Below, piece after piece: positions 46,522-55,029 of a stretch of 64,000 nucleotides of DNA. How positions within the stretch are numbered: the first letter of the stretch is position 1; each line of letters starts with the position of its first letter. The stretch comes from Marinobacter arenosus (lineage in GTDB: Bacteria > Pseudomonadota > Gammaproteobacteria > Pseudomonadales > Oleiphilaceae), in the NCBI RefSeq assembly GCF_019264345.1, contig NZ_JAHVAO010000001.1, positions 620,001 through 684,000 of the forward strand, written 5' to 3'. Below the pieces are notes generated by a model. It was not told where the DNA came from and searched no databases. It saw only the letters and a list, made by a program, of their open reading frames with translations. Position numbers and translations under genes: made by a program.

Positions 46522-48006
46522 TCAAATCACGAACTGGTCCATGAACAAGTGCACGGGCATGCCCTCCAGTACCTCATGATCAGCGAAGCTTTCCACGATC
46601 TGCCTGGCCCTATGGGTCGGGAACCGGGTACGGAGGTTAGCGCTGAATTTCTCCTCCAGCAGAGGAATACTTTCCTCCCGGCGCCGGCGATGGCCAATCG
46701 GATATTCCACGGCCACCTTCTCGGTACTGCTGCCGTCCTTGAAGAAGACCTGGACAGCATTGGCAATGGAGCGCTTTTCGGGCTCAAGATACTCTTTCGA
46801 ATATCGAGGTTCTTCGACAACCTCCATTTTGTCGCGCAGGTCATCAATGATCGGATGGGCTTCGTGAAAGCTGTCCTCGTAGTGATCGGCGGTCAGACTG
46901 CCAAATATCAAGGGCACCGCGACCATGTATTGGAGACAGTGATCGCGATCCGCCGGATTGGCCAGTGCACCTTGTTTGGAAATGATTCGAATCGCAGACT
47001 CATGGGTCGTGATGACCACCTTGTCGATATCCTCGATTCTGGCCTGAACCTCAGGGTGCAACGTGACTGCAGCCTCAACGGCGGTCTGGGCATGAAATTC
47101 GGCAGGAAACGAAACCTTGAAGAGGATGTTCTCCATCACATAAGACCCGAACGAGCGCGGCAGCGTGAATCGGCGTTCGCCATCCGGCTTTAGCTTCTGA
47201 TCCTTGTTGGTTTTACTGAACGAAACGTCATAGAACCCCCATTGAGAGGCCGTCAATACCCCGGGAATCCCCATCTCCCCGCGCAACGCAATGTCCGCAA
47301 GACGAACAGCTCTCGAGGTTGCATCCCCTGCAGCCCAGGATTTTCGAGAGCCCGCGTTAGGTGCGTGCCGATAGGTTCTCAGGCTCTGACCGTCAACCCA
47401 GGCGTGAGAAAGCGCAGAGAGCAGTTCCTCCCTCCTCGCCCCCATCAGTTTCGCGGTAACCGCTGTCGAAGCGACTTTTACCAGTACAACGTGATCGAGG
47501 CCCACCCGGTTGAAGGAGTTCTCCAGGGCAAGAATTCCCTGTATTTCGTGCGCCATAATCATGGCCTCGAGAACAGAGCGCATGGTCAGCGGCGCTTGCC
47601 CCTGAGCAACCCGTCTTTGGGATAGATGGTCTGCCACGGCCAGGATGCCGCCGAGATTGTCCGAGGGGTGCCCCCATTCCGCTGCCAGCCAGGTATCGTT
47701 GTAGTCAAGCCAACGAATGGTGCAGCCAATATCCCAGGCCGCTTTGACGGGATCCAGACGAAATGACGTACCGGGAACCCGAGCACCATGGGGGACCACG
47801 GTGCCCTCCACAATAGGCCCCAGATGCTTTGCGCACTCGGGGAAACGAAGGGCCAGCAGGCCACAGCCAAGGGTATCCATGAGGCAGTATCGGGCGGTTC
47901 GCCAGGCTTCGGCACTGTCTATGGCGTAATCCAGCACATAGTCGGCGATGGTCTGAAGGACTTCATCAAACTCCGGGCGCTCGTTCTTATCGCTGTTGTC
48001 GGTCAT
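46522..48006 (-). CDS. prpD: 2-methylcitrate dehydratase
   Basis: A 494-residue protein of the MmgE/PrpD family, which dehydrates 2-methylcitrate to 2-methyl-cis-aconitate in propionate breakdown. Visible family features: [26 protein letters not shown] and [12 protein letters not shown] near the N-terminus, [13 protein letters not shown] in the middle, and the family length. Strong ribosome site GAGGAGG before the ATG. It is separated from prpF by a PEP-CTERM gene on the other strand, so it is probably transcribed from its own promoter; a CRP-like site and a hairpin lie upstream. Its product duplicates the AcnD/PrpF route encoded nearby. Confidence 0.93.
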   Translation of the reverse strand: MTDNSDKNERPEFDEVLQTIADYVLDYAIDSAEAWRTARYCLMDTLGCGLLALRFPECAKHLGPIVEGTVVPHGARVPGTSFRLDPVKAAWDIGCTIRWLDYNDTWLAAEWGHPSDNLGGILAVADHLSQRRVAQGQAPLTMRSVLEAMIMAHEIQGILALENSFNRVGLDHVVLVKVASTAVTAKLMGARREELLSALSHAWVDGQSLRTYRHAPNAGSRKSWAAGDATSRAVRLADIALRGEMGIPGVLTASQWGFYDVSFSKTNKDQKLKPDGERRFTLPRSFGSYVMENILFKVSFPAEFHAQTAVEAAVTLHPEVQARIEDIDKVVITTHESAIRIISKQGALANPADRDHCLQYMVAVPLIFGSLTADHYEDSFHEAHPIIDDLRDKMEVVEEPRYSKEYLEPEKRSIANAVQVFFKDGSSTEKVAVEYPIGHRRRREESIPLLEEKFSANLRTRFPTHRARQIVESFADHEVLEGMPVHLFMDQFVI

Positions 48007-48028
48007 GGTCGCTTCCTCCTCGACGGCC

Positions 48029-48067
48029 AGGCTTCATAGCTAGAAGCCTAGTTCACTGTTGTGTGAA
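48029..48067 (-). promoter_or_regulatory. Hairpin and palindrome in the prpD leader
   Basis: AGGCTTC (48029-48035) and GAAGCCT (48043-48049) form a 7-base stem with a 7-base loop just before the prpD ribosome site. Next to it lies TTCAC-N6-GTGAA (48052-48067), a perfect 5+5 palindrome shaped like a dimeric repressor site. Both are inferred from symmetry. Confidence 0.35.
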
Positions 48068-48105
48068 TAAACGATGTTTTCGCTCCCTCCTTGTGCCACC
48101 GAAAA

Positions 48106-48121
48106 CGTGAGCGATGTCACA
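48106..48121. promoter_or_regulatory. CRP-like site between prpD and the PEP-CTERM gene
   Basis: The minus strand reads TGTGA-CATCGC-TCACG, one mismatch from the TGTGA-N6-TCACA consensus. It lies 100 bases upstream of prpD and 170 upstream of the divergent PEP-CTERM gene. cAMP-CRP control of propionate genes is established in enteric bacteria; a CRP/Vfr protein in this organism is assumed. Confidence 0.5.
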
Positions 48122-48206
48122 CTTTTTTACAACCTACACTCCTTGCAAACGCAGCACTTTCCCGGTGCTGACGAAACCCTTCTGTTTTTTAGCAAGAATT
48201 TCGGAA

Positions 48207-48223
48207 TTGGTATCCACTTTGCG
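48207..48223 (+). promoter_or_regulatory. Candidate sigma-54 (-24/-12) promoter for the PEP-CTERM gene
   Basis: TTGGTATCCACTTTGCG has GG (48209-48210) and GC (48221-48222) exactly 10 bases apart with the TTGC core intact; the main deviations from consensus are T for C after GG and T for C in the AC pair. The ATG lies 70 bases downstream of GC. The best sigma-54-like element seen in the window. Confidence 0.55.
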
Positions 48224-48291
48224 TTCGTATTCAGGAGTAGCCGTTGTCATTCGCTCTCAAGCAGCGTTTCACTCTACAGGGGTGCTTTGCT

Positions 48292-49026
48292 ATGACACAT
48301 TCTCCCTTTAAATTATTGCTATGGAGCTCGGCTTTTGCTTCGGGCCTGGCGGTCGCGTCGCCCATTGAAATCTCAGATGTTACTGGGACCTGGATAAACG
48401 TGACACCCGGTGCCCCGGTGGTCTCAGGCCTGAACACGGATACCGTCAAGTGGGGTAACTCCACCCCCGATTACCAGAGTGGCTATTCGTTCACCGGCAC
48501 TGCCGCCTCGGCGGTTCACACCAGCGACGGAGAAGCGTTTGCCCTGGGTGAGTTCACGCATTTCAACCACCCCATCGGCGGGACGCCGTTGACCGGAGCC
48601 GAACTCAAGGTGTCTGCTACCGTAAACTTTAACGGTGTCTACCAGTTGCTGGAATCCGTTTTCCAGTTTGATCACTGGGAAACCGTCAATACACCGGCTG
48701 AAGGTCAGGCGTGCGGCAATGGCGAATCCAGAGAGTCGACCCTGAATCAGTATGGCTGCGCTGACCGTGTCACACTGGCCCTGAATCCGTCCAGCTCTTC
48801 GTACTACTCATTCGGCTCGAGGCAGTATTACCTTGATATCACCGGATTCTTCCAGGATGGCGAACTCGCTCACGCACTCTGGACCCAGGAGCGGACCACG
48901 AGTACTTCCCTGCTCTCGGGTATTATTCGGTCCAGCGCACTGGAAGTGCCTGAGCCCTCGTCCTTTTTGCTCGTCGTGTTGAGTTTGCTGGGCTTTCTCT
49001 CACGGAAGGTGTGGAGACGGGCGTAG
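48292..49026 (+). CDS. PEP-CTERM exported protein with choice-of-anchor-like body
   Basis: A 244-residue exported protein. After a signal peptide (LLLWSSAFASGLAVA) comes a beta-rich body beginning with the GTWINVTPG motif and carrying a conserved-looking NTDTVKWG patch and two cysteines (ACGNGE, YGCAD). It ends in a complete exosortase sorting signal: VPEPSS, a hydrophobic span and RKVWRRA. The body resembles PEP-CTERM choice-of-anchor-type proteins. A TTG at 48244 is in frame, but AGGGG lies 9 bases before the ATG at 48292. It is inserted between prpF and prpD, convergent with prpF. Function unknown; expected at the outer surface or in the polysaccharide matrix. Confidence 0.85.
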   Translation: MTHSPFKLLLWSSAFASGLAVASPIEISDVTGTWINVTPGAPVVSGLNTDTVKWGNSTPDYQSGYSFTGTAASAVHTSDGEAFALGEFTHFNHPIGGTPLTGAELKVSATVNFNGVYQLLESVFQFDHWETVNTPAEGQACGNGESRESTLNQYGCADRVTLALNPSSSSYYSFGSRQYYLDITGFFQDGELAHALWTQERTTSTSLLSGIIRSSALEVPEPSSFLLVVLSLLGFLSRKVWRRA

Positions 49027-49050
49027 TCGACTGCTTGAATGAAAGTAACG

Positions 49051-49081
49051 GCAGTGGCACCCCTGGTTGGGATGCCACTGC
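49051..49081. terminator. Hairpin between convergent PEP-CTERM gene and prpF
   Basis: GCAGTGGCA (49051-49059) and TGCCACTGC (49073-49081) form a perfect 9-base stem, extended by CCC/GGG across one mismatch with a 5-base loop. It lies between the stop codons of the two convergent genes, as expected for a bidirectional terminator, although no strong T-run follows on either side. Confidence 0.6.
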
Positions 49082-49095
49082 ATTGCTACTACGTT

Positions 49096-50274
49096 CTAAA
49101 AAGAATCTCCTGGCACACGCACCCAACCTTCCATGAGTATCCGCGCGCTGCGGCTCATGACAGCCTTGGTGGCCGTCCATTCCCCATCGACTTGTTGTGC
49201 CTCGGCGCCGACCCGCAGGGTGCCTGAGGGGTGACCGAAGGTCACGTCAGTCCGATCGCCTCCGCCGGCCGCCAGGTTCACTAGTGTTCCGGGAATGGCG
49301 GACGCCGTCGCAATAGCAACCGCAGCCGTACCCATCATGGCGTGGTGCAGTTTGCCCATTGACAGGGCTCGGACCAGAACATCAATGTCTCCGGCACCGA
49401 TCCGCTTACCACTGGAAGAGGTGTAGTCCGCCGGACTGCTGACAAAGGCAACTTTCGGAGTGTGCTGCCGATTCGCCGCTTCCTCAATGTTTTCGATCAA
49501 CCCCATTCGCACGGCACCGTGGGCCCGAATCGTCTCAAACATCGCCAGGGCCTTCGGGTCGCTGTTGATGTCATCCTGCAATTCAGTCCCGGTGTAGCCG
49601 ATATCCTCGGCGTTCACAAAGATGGTCGGGATTCCCGCGTTGATCATCGTAGCCTTGAGTGAACCGACCCCGGGAACCTCCAGTTCGTCAACCACATTGC
49701 CGGTCGGGAACATGGCTCCGTCGCCGTCGGCGGGGTCCATGAATTCCACCTGAACCTCGGCCGCAGGGAAGGTCACTCCATCCAGCTCGAAATCACCGGT
49801 TTCCTGAACTTCCCCGTTGGTAATTGGTACCTGGGCGACGATGGTTTTCCGGATGTTGGCCTGCCAGATACGGACCTTGCAGAAGCCGTTGTCGGGAATG
49901 CGATCTCGCGATACAAACCCACCGTTGATGGCGAATGCGCCGACCGCGGCGGTCAAGTTGCCGCAATTTCCGCTCCAGTCGACGAACGGCTTGTCGATGG
50001 ACACCTGCCCGAAAAGATAGTCCACATCGTGATCAGGCTGGGTAGGCTCAGCCAGAATCACCGTTTTGCTGGTGCTGGACGTCGCCCCGCCCATTCCGTC
50101 AATTTGCTTCTGATAGGGGTCCGGACTGCCAATAACTCTCAGCAGGAGCTGGTCTCTGGCCTTACCTGGAACCCGGGCGGCTTCCGGCAGATCCTGCAGC
50201 CGGAAAAACACGCCCTTGCTGGTTCCGCCACGCATATACGTGGCGGGGATTCTGATTTGCGCTGGAAAGCTCAT
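49096..50274 (-). CDS. prpF: 2-methylaconitate cis-trans isomerase
   Basis: A 392-residue protein of the PrpF family, diaminopimelate-epimerase fold. Features: RGGTSKGVFFR at the N-terminus, DGMGGATSSTSKTVI, DWSGNCGNLTAAVGAFAI with a catalytic-type Cys, and AGGGDRTDVTFGHPSG near the end. It isomerises the trans form of 2-methylaconitate made by AcnD to the cis form. It overlaps acnD by 4 bases, so the two are translationally coupled. Final gene of the gntR-prpB-prpC-acnD-prpF transcript before the hairpin. Confidence 0.93.
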   Translation of the reverse strand: MSFPAQIRIPATYMRGGTSKGVFFRLQDLPEAARVPGKARDQLLLRVIGSPDPYQKQIDGMGGATSSTSKTVILAEPTQPDHDVDYLFGQVSIDKPFVDWSGNCGNLTAAVGAFAINGGFVSRDRIPDNGFCKVRIWQANIRKTIVAQVPITNGEVQETGDFELDGVTFPAAEVQVEFMDPADGDGAMFPTGNVVDELEVPGVGSLKATMINAGIPTIFVNAEDIGYTGTELQDDINSDPKALAMFETIRAHGAVRMGLIENIEEAANRQHTPKVAFVSSPADYTSSSGKRIGAGDIDVLVRALSMGKLHHAMMGTAAVAIATASAIPGTLVNLAAGGGDRTDVTFGHPSGTLRVGAEAQQVDGEWTATKAVMSRSARILMEGWVRVPGDSF

Positions 50275-52868
50275 GCGGCGCCCTCCGCCTCCAGGAAGTC
50301 CTGAGCGAATCGCTGAAGCACACCCCCGGCAGAGTAGATTGACACCTCTTCCGCCGTATCGAGCCGGCAGATCACGGGCACGTGCTCGGTGCTGCCGTTC
50401 TTACGATGAATCACCAGCGTCAGCTCGGCTTTCGGCGAGGCGACGCCCTCGACGTCGTAGGTTTCCGTGCCATCCAGTGCCAGAGTCTGGCGAGTCGTGC
50501 CCTCCTCAAACTGCAAAGGCATCACACCCATACCCACCAGGTTCGTGCGGTGAATGCGCTCAAAGCCCTCGGCGACGATGGCTTCAACGCCTGCCAGGGC
50601 TACGCCTTTGGCCGCCCAGTCGCGGGAAGAACCCTGACCATAATCTGCCCCGGCAATAATGATCAGCGGCTGCTTACGCTCCATGTAGGTTTCAATCGCC
50701 TCCCACATGCGCGTTACCTTTCCTTCCGGCTCAATCCGGGCCAGGGAGCCTTGTTTCACGTTGCCATTCTCATCCCGGACCATTTCGTTGAACAGCTTGG
50801 GATTGGCGAAGGTTGCACGCTGGGCCGTGAGGTGGTCGCCGCGGTGCGTTGCGTAGGAATTGAAGTCTTCCTCCGGCAAGCCCATTTTCGCCAGGTATTC
50901 GCCGGCCGCACTGCTGGCGAGGATGGCGTTCGAGGGCGACAGGTGGTCAGTGGTAATGTTGTCCGGCAGAATCGCCAGCGGGCGCATGCCCTTGAGGGTC
51001 TTCTCGCCGGCAAGCCCACCCTCCCAGTAGGGAGGACGACGAATGTAGGTGCTCTGTGGGCGCCATTCGTAATTCGGATTGGTGTTCGCCCGGGCATCGC
51101 GAGTGATGTCGAACATCGGGATGTAGGTACTGCGGAATTGTTCCGGCTTGACGCTCGCCTTCACAATCGCGTCAATTTCTTCATCGTTCGGCCAGATATC
51201 TTTCAGCGTGATCGGGTTACCGTCCTGATCATAACCCAGCGCATCTTTCTCGATATCAAAACGGATCGTTCCGGCAATCGCATAGGCGACAACCAGCGGC
51301 GGAGAGGCCAGGAATGCCTGTTTCGCGTAAGGGTGAATCCGCCCGTCAAAGTTCCGGTTACCGGACAGGACCGCTGTCGAGTAAAGGTCCCGGTCGATGA
51401 TTTCCTGCTGGATCTTTGGGTCCAGCGCACCGCTCATGCCGTTGCAGGTGGTGCAGGCAAAGGCAACGACGCCAAAGCCAAGGTCTTCAAGCTCTGGTAG
51501 CAGATTGGCCTCTTCCAGGTACATTTTCACCGTCTTGGAGCCAGGAGCCAGCGAGGTCTTCACCCAGGGCTTCCTCGTGAGGCCCAGCTTGTTGGCGTTG
51601 CGGGCAATGAGGCCCGCTGCCACCATGTTCCTGGGGTTCGAGGTGTTGGTGCAACTGGTGATTGCTGCAATGATCACCGCACCATCGGGCATCTTGCCCT
51701 CTTCCTGCTCCCACTCACCGGCAATTCCACGCTTGGCAAGCTCGGAGGTTGGCAGATGTGCATGCGGGTTGGAGGGGCCTGCCAGGGTGCGCTCAACTTT
51801 GGACAGGTCAAACTTCAATACCCGCTCATACTCGACCTGCTTCAGACTGTCAGCCCAGAGTCCTGTGTGCTTGGCGTACTTCTCGACAAGGGCAACCTGA
51901 TCGTCCTCACGTCCGGTCAGTTTCAGATAGTCAATCGTCTGGCCATCGATGTAGAACATGGCCGCTGTCGCACCATACTCTGGCGTCATATTCGAAATGG
52001 TGGCGCGGTCGCCGACCGTGAGGCTGTCAACCCCCTCGCCGTAGAACTCCAGGTACGCGCCAACAACCCGCTCTTTACGCAGGAATTCGGTAATCGCCAG
52101 TACCATATCGGTACCGGTAATGCCCGGACGCAGCTTACCCGTCAGTTCCACACCGACGATGTCCGGCAGGCGCATCATCGAGGCACGACCAAGCATCACG
52201 CTTTCGGCTTCCAGGCCACCCACACCGACAGAGATGACACCCAGAGCATCAACCATCGGCGTGTGGCTGTCGGTCCCTACGCAGGTATCCGGGAAGGCTA
52301 CACCGTCACGGGACTGCACCACCGGCGACATTTTCTCCAGATTGATCTGGTGCATGATCCCATTGCCGGGCGGGATCACATCCACATTCTTGAAGGCCGT
52401 TTTTGTCCAGTTAATGAAGTGAAAACGGTCATCGTTGCGACGGTCTTCCACCGCACGGTTCTTCTCGAACGCATCCTTTTCAAAACCCGCGTGCTCTACC
52501 GCCAGCGAATGGTCGACGATCAACTGGGTTGGCACAACAGGGTTCACTTTAGCGGGATCCCCACCTTTCTCCGCGATGGCGTCCCTCAGGCCCGCAAGGT
52601 CAACCAGGGCGGTCTGGCCTAGAATGTCATGACAGACCACACGCGCCGGATACCATGGAAAATCCAGATCGCGCTTGCGCTCGATCAGCTGCTTGAGTGA
52701 AGCGGTGAGCATCTCCGGATCACACCGGCGAACCAACTGCTCGGCCAGGATCCTAGAGGTGTAAGGAAGCGTGTCATAGGCGCCAGGCTGGATGTCTTCC
52801 ACCGCCTGACGGGTATCAAAATAGTCCAGGTCAGTACCCGGAAGCGCTTTGCGGTAATCAGTATTCAT
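50271..52868 (-). CDS. acnD: Fe/S-dependent 2-methylisocitrate dehydratase (AcnD)
   Basis: An 865-residue member of the aconitase superfamily. Cluster-binding cysteines are visible in ITSCTNTSNP (about residue 406) and ACTTCNGMSG (about residues 472 and 475). The swivel domain has GADYGQGSSRDWAAKG and ERIHRTNLVGMGVMP. With PrpF it converts 2-methylcitrate to 2-methyl-cis-aconitate. Coupled to prpF by a 4-base overlap and separated from prpC by a 79-base gap containing a hairpin. Confidence 0.93.
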   Translation of the reverse strand: MNTDYRKALPGTDLDYFDTRQAVEDIQPGAYDTLPYTSRILAEQLVRRCDPEMLTASLKQLIERKRDLDFPWYPARVVCHDILGQTALVDLAGLRDAIAEKGGDPAKVNPVVPTQLIVDHSLAVEHAGFEKDAFEKNRAVEDRRNDDRFHFINWTKTAFKNVDVIPPGNGIMHQINLEKMSPVVQSRDGVAFPDTCVGTDSHTPMVDALGVISVGVGGLEAESVMLGRASMMRLPDIVGVELTGKLRPGITGTDMVLAITEFLRKERVVGAYLEFYGEGVDSLTVGDRATISNMTPEYGATAAMFYIDGQTIDYLKLTGREDDQVALVEKYAKHTGLWADSLKQVEYERVLKFDLSKVERTLAGPSNPHAHLPTSELAKRGIAGEWEQEEGKMPDGAVIIAAITSCTNTSNPRNMVAAGLIARNANKLGLTRKPWVKTSLAPGSKTVKMYLEEANLLPELEDLGFGVVAFACTTCNGMSGALDPKIQQEIIDRDLYSTAVLSGNRNFDGRIHPYAKQAFLASPPLVVAYAIAGTIRFDIEKDALGYDQDGNPITLKDIWPNDEEIDAIVKASVKPEQFRSTYIPMFDITRDARANTNPNYEWRPQSTYIRRPPYWEGGLAGEKTLKGMRPLAILPDNITTDHLSPSNAILASSAAGEYLAKMGLPEEDFNSYATHRGDHLTAQRATFANPKLFNEMVRDENGNVKQGSLARIEPEGKVTRMWEAIETYMERKQPLIIIAGADYGQGSSRDWAAKGVALAGVEAIVAEGFERIHRTNLVGMGVMPLQFEEGTTRQTLALDGTETYDVEGVASPKAELTLVIHRKNGSTEHVPVICRLDTAEEVSIYSAGGVLQRFAQDFLEAEGAA

Positions 52869-52910
52869 CGGTAGGAACTCATGTCAGGTATCGAAGATGT
52901 GGGCGGTAAC

Positions 52911-52939
52911 GGGCACGACCGGAAAGCCCGGAAGTGCCC
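52911..52939 (-). other. Intercistronic hairpin between prpC and acnD
   Basis: GGGCAC (52911-52916) pairs with GTGCCC (52934-52939), and CCGG with CCGG inside, around a 5-base loop with a small internal loop. No T-run follows. It may set the mRNA ratio between prpC and acnD by pausing, partial termination or protection from decay. Confidence 0.4.
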
Positions 52940-52947
52940 TGCCTGGC

Positions 52948-54078
52948 TTAGGGGCGCTCGTCGATGGGCACCCACTTCGAATCAGCTGGGCCGGTATACT
53001 CGGCACTCGGGCGAATGATCCGGTTGTTTTCCCGCTGTTCTTTTACATGAGCGGTCCAGCCCGAAACCCGCGACATCACAAAGATCGGGGTAAACAATTC
53101 GGTTGGAATGCCCATGAAGTGATAGGCCGATGCGTGGAAGAAGTCCGCGTTACAGAAGAGTTTTTTCTCACGCCACATGACCTCTTCACACCGAACCGAA
53201 ACCGGGTAAAGGACCGTATCGCCGACTTCGTTAGCGAGTTTCTCGGACCATTTCTTGATAATCGCGTTACGGGGATCAGAGTCCTTGTAGATGGCATGGC
53301 CGAAGCCCATGATCTTTTCTTTCCGCTCAAGCATGCCCATCAGGCCCGCTTCTGCTTCGTCCGGAGTCTTGAATCTCTGAATCAGCTCCATCGCCGCTTC
53401 GTTCGCACCGCCATGCAGGGGACCGCGCAACGTACCGATCGCACCGGTCACGCAACTGTGGATATCAGACAGTGTTGAAGCGCAGACCCTGGCTGTAAAC
53501 GTCGACGCATTGAACTCATGCTCCGCGTACAGAATCAGAGACACGTTCATCACACGCTCATGAAGCTCGCTCGGTTTTTTGCCGTGCAACAGCTCAAGGA
53601 AATGGCCACCAATGGAATCCACATCACTGTCCGTCTCGATCCGGACGCCCTCGTGGGCAAAGCGGTACCAGTAGGTGATGATGGATGGGAAAACGGCCAG
53701 CATGCGATCGATCTTGTCGTCCTGCTCGCTGAAGTCTTTTTCCGTCTCCAAGTTACCCAACATGGAACAACCGGTGCGCATGACGTCCATGGGGTGCGCA
53801 TCCCTGGGAATCTGCTCAAGCACAGTCTTCAAGGCAGCGGGAAGGCCTCGGAGACTCTGCAGCTTCTGTTTGTAGGCGTCCAGCTCCTGGCGGTTGGGCA
53901 GTTTGCCTCTCAACAGCAGGTAGGCAATTTCCTCAAACTGGGCCTTCTCAGCCAGATCGGCGATTTCATATCCGCGATAGGTCAGTCCGGCACCGGACTG
54001 GCCCACCGTACACAAAGCCGTTTGACCCGCTACCTGTCCGCGCAGACCTGCGCCTCCCAGTTTCTTCGCTTCAGCCAT
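52948..54078 (-). CDS. prpC: 2-methylcitrate synthase
   Basis: A 376-residue citrate synthase family protein that condenses propionyl-CoA with oxaloacetate. Catalytic signatures: GPLHGGANEAAMELI (His about residue 221), MGFGHAIYKDSDPR (second His) and VSGWTAHVKEQ at the end. N-terminal GLRGQVAGQTALCTVG and LTYRGYEIADLAE are typical of the PrpC/type II small citrate synthases. Identification as PrpC rather than GltA rests on length and on the surrounding prpB, acnD and prpF. It is 45 bases downstream of prpB. Confidence 0.93.
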   Translation of the reverse strand: MAEAKKLGGAGLRGQVAGQTALCTVGQSGAGLTYRGYEIADLAEKAQFEEIAYLLLRGKLPNRQELDAYKQKLQSLRGLPAALKTVLEQIPRDAHPMDVMRTGCSMLGNLETEKDFSEQDDKIDRMLAVFPSIITYWYRFAHEGVRIETDSDVDSIGGHFLELLHGKKPSELHERVMNVSLILYAEHEFNASTFTARVCASTLSDIHSCVTGAIGTLRGPLHGGANEAAMELIQRFKTPDEAEAGLMGMLERKEKIMGFGHAIYKDSDPRNAIIKKWSEKLANEVGDTVLYPVSVRCEEVMWREKKLFCNADFFHASAYHFMGIPTELFTPIFVMSRVSGWTAHVKEQRENNRIIRPSAEYTGPADSKWVPIDERP

Positions 54079-54123
54079 TGTTGTTCTCCCTCATCTAAGG
54101 ATGATCATCAGTCACGTTTAAAA

Positions 54124-55011
54124 TTAGTTTTTCTGCTGCTGGAAAAGCTGATCCAGCTTTTGCTCGAACTCGTGATAGTTCAGGAAATCGTAAAGTTCCA
54201 TCCGTGTTTGCATGAGATCGACCACGTCCTTCTGGTCCCCCTTCTCCAGAATATTCTGGTAAACCGACAGGGCGGCCTTGTTCATCGCCCGGAAGGCGCT
54301 CAGCGGGTACAGGACCATGTCAGCACCGGCATCGCCGAGCTCTGAACGGTTGTATAGCGGCGTGGCGCCAAACTCGGTAATGTTCGCCAGAATCGGCACA
54401 TCCAGCGCGTCCGAGAACGCCTTGTAATGCTCAAGTTCGGTCACCGCCTCCGCGAAAATACCGTCGGCGCCCGCTTCGATGCACGCCTTGGCACGTTCGA
54501 TAGCCGCGTCCAACCCTTCTTTCTGGAAGGCATCGGTACGAGCCATAATGAAGAAGTCATCATCCTCTCTGGCATCTACAGCGGCCTTGATGCGGTCAAC
54601 CATTTCTTCCTGCGACACGATTTCCTTATTCGGTCGGTGGCCACAGCGTTTCTGGGCCACCTGATCCTCAATATGGACAGCGGCAGCACCCGCCCGTTCC
54701 ATTTCACGAATCGTGCGGGCAATGTTGAAAGCCCCACCCCAACCGGTGTCGATATCCACCAGCAGCGGAAGGTCACAAGCGGCGGTTATGCGACGGACAT
54801 CTTCGACAACGTCGTTCATGCTGGTCATGCCCAGATCCGGCAGACCGTAGGAGGCGTTTGCCACGCCGCCACCCGACAGATAAATGGCTTGATGCCCCAC
54901 TTTCTGCGCCATCATCGCCGCATAGGCATTAATGGTTCCGACAATCTGCAGCGGCTGGTTTTCTTTCAGGGCCTTGCGGAAGCGTGCTCCCGGGGAAAGT
55001 TTGGTAGACAT
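54124..55011 (-). CDS. prpB: 2-methylisocitrate lyase
   Basis: A 295-residue lyase of the isocitrate lyase superfamily that cleaves 2-methylisocitrate to pyruvate and succinate. Catalytic loop KRCGHRPNK (Cys about residue 123), metal-binding region [13 protein letters not shown] and HIEDQVAQK. The frame opens at 55026, but AGGG lies 8 bases before the ATG at 55011, which gives the usual N-terminus [12 protein letters not shown]. First structural gene after the regulator, 18 bases from it. Confidence 0.95.
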   Translation of the reverse strand: MSTKLSPGARFRKALKENQPLQIVGTINAYAAMMAQKVGHQAIYLSGGGVANASYGLPDLGMTSMNDVVEDVRRITAACDLPLLVDIDTGWGGAFNIARTIREMERAGAAAVHIEDQVAQKRCGHRPNKEIVSQEEMVDRIKAAVDAREDDDFFIMARTDAFQKEGLDAAIERAKACIEAGADGIFAEAVTELEHYKAFSDALDVPILANITEFGATPLYNRSELGDAGADMVLYPLSAFRAMNKAALSVYQNILEKGDQKDVVDLMQTRMELYDFLNYHEFEQKLDQLFQQQKN

Positions 55012-55029
55012 GTTGTGTACCCTCATCTA

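Noticed and set aside
48074..48311. Small plus-strand frames between prpD and the PEP-CTERM gene
   Set aside because: They cover the CRP-like and sigma-54-like elements and show no coding signal.
51756..52622. 288-codon plus-strand frame inside acnD
   Set aside because: Complement of a conserved aconitase sequence; frame openness follows from G+C-rich codon use.
53518..54345. 275-codon plus-strand frame across prpC and prpB ends
   Set aside because: Antisense to two strongly supported genes, no family signal.
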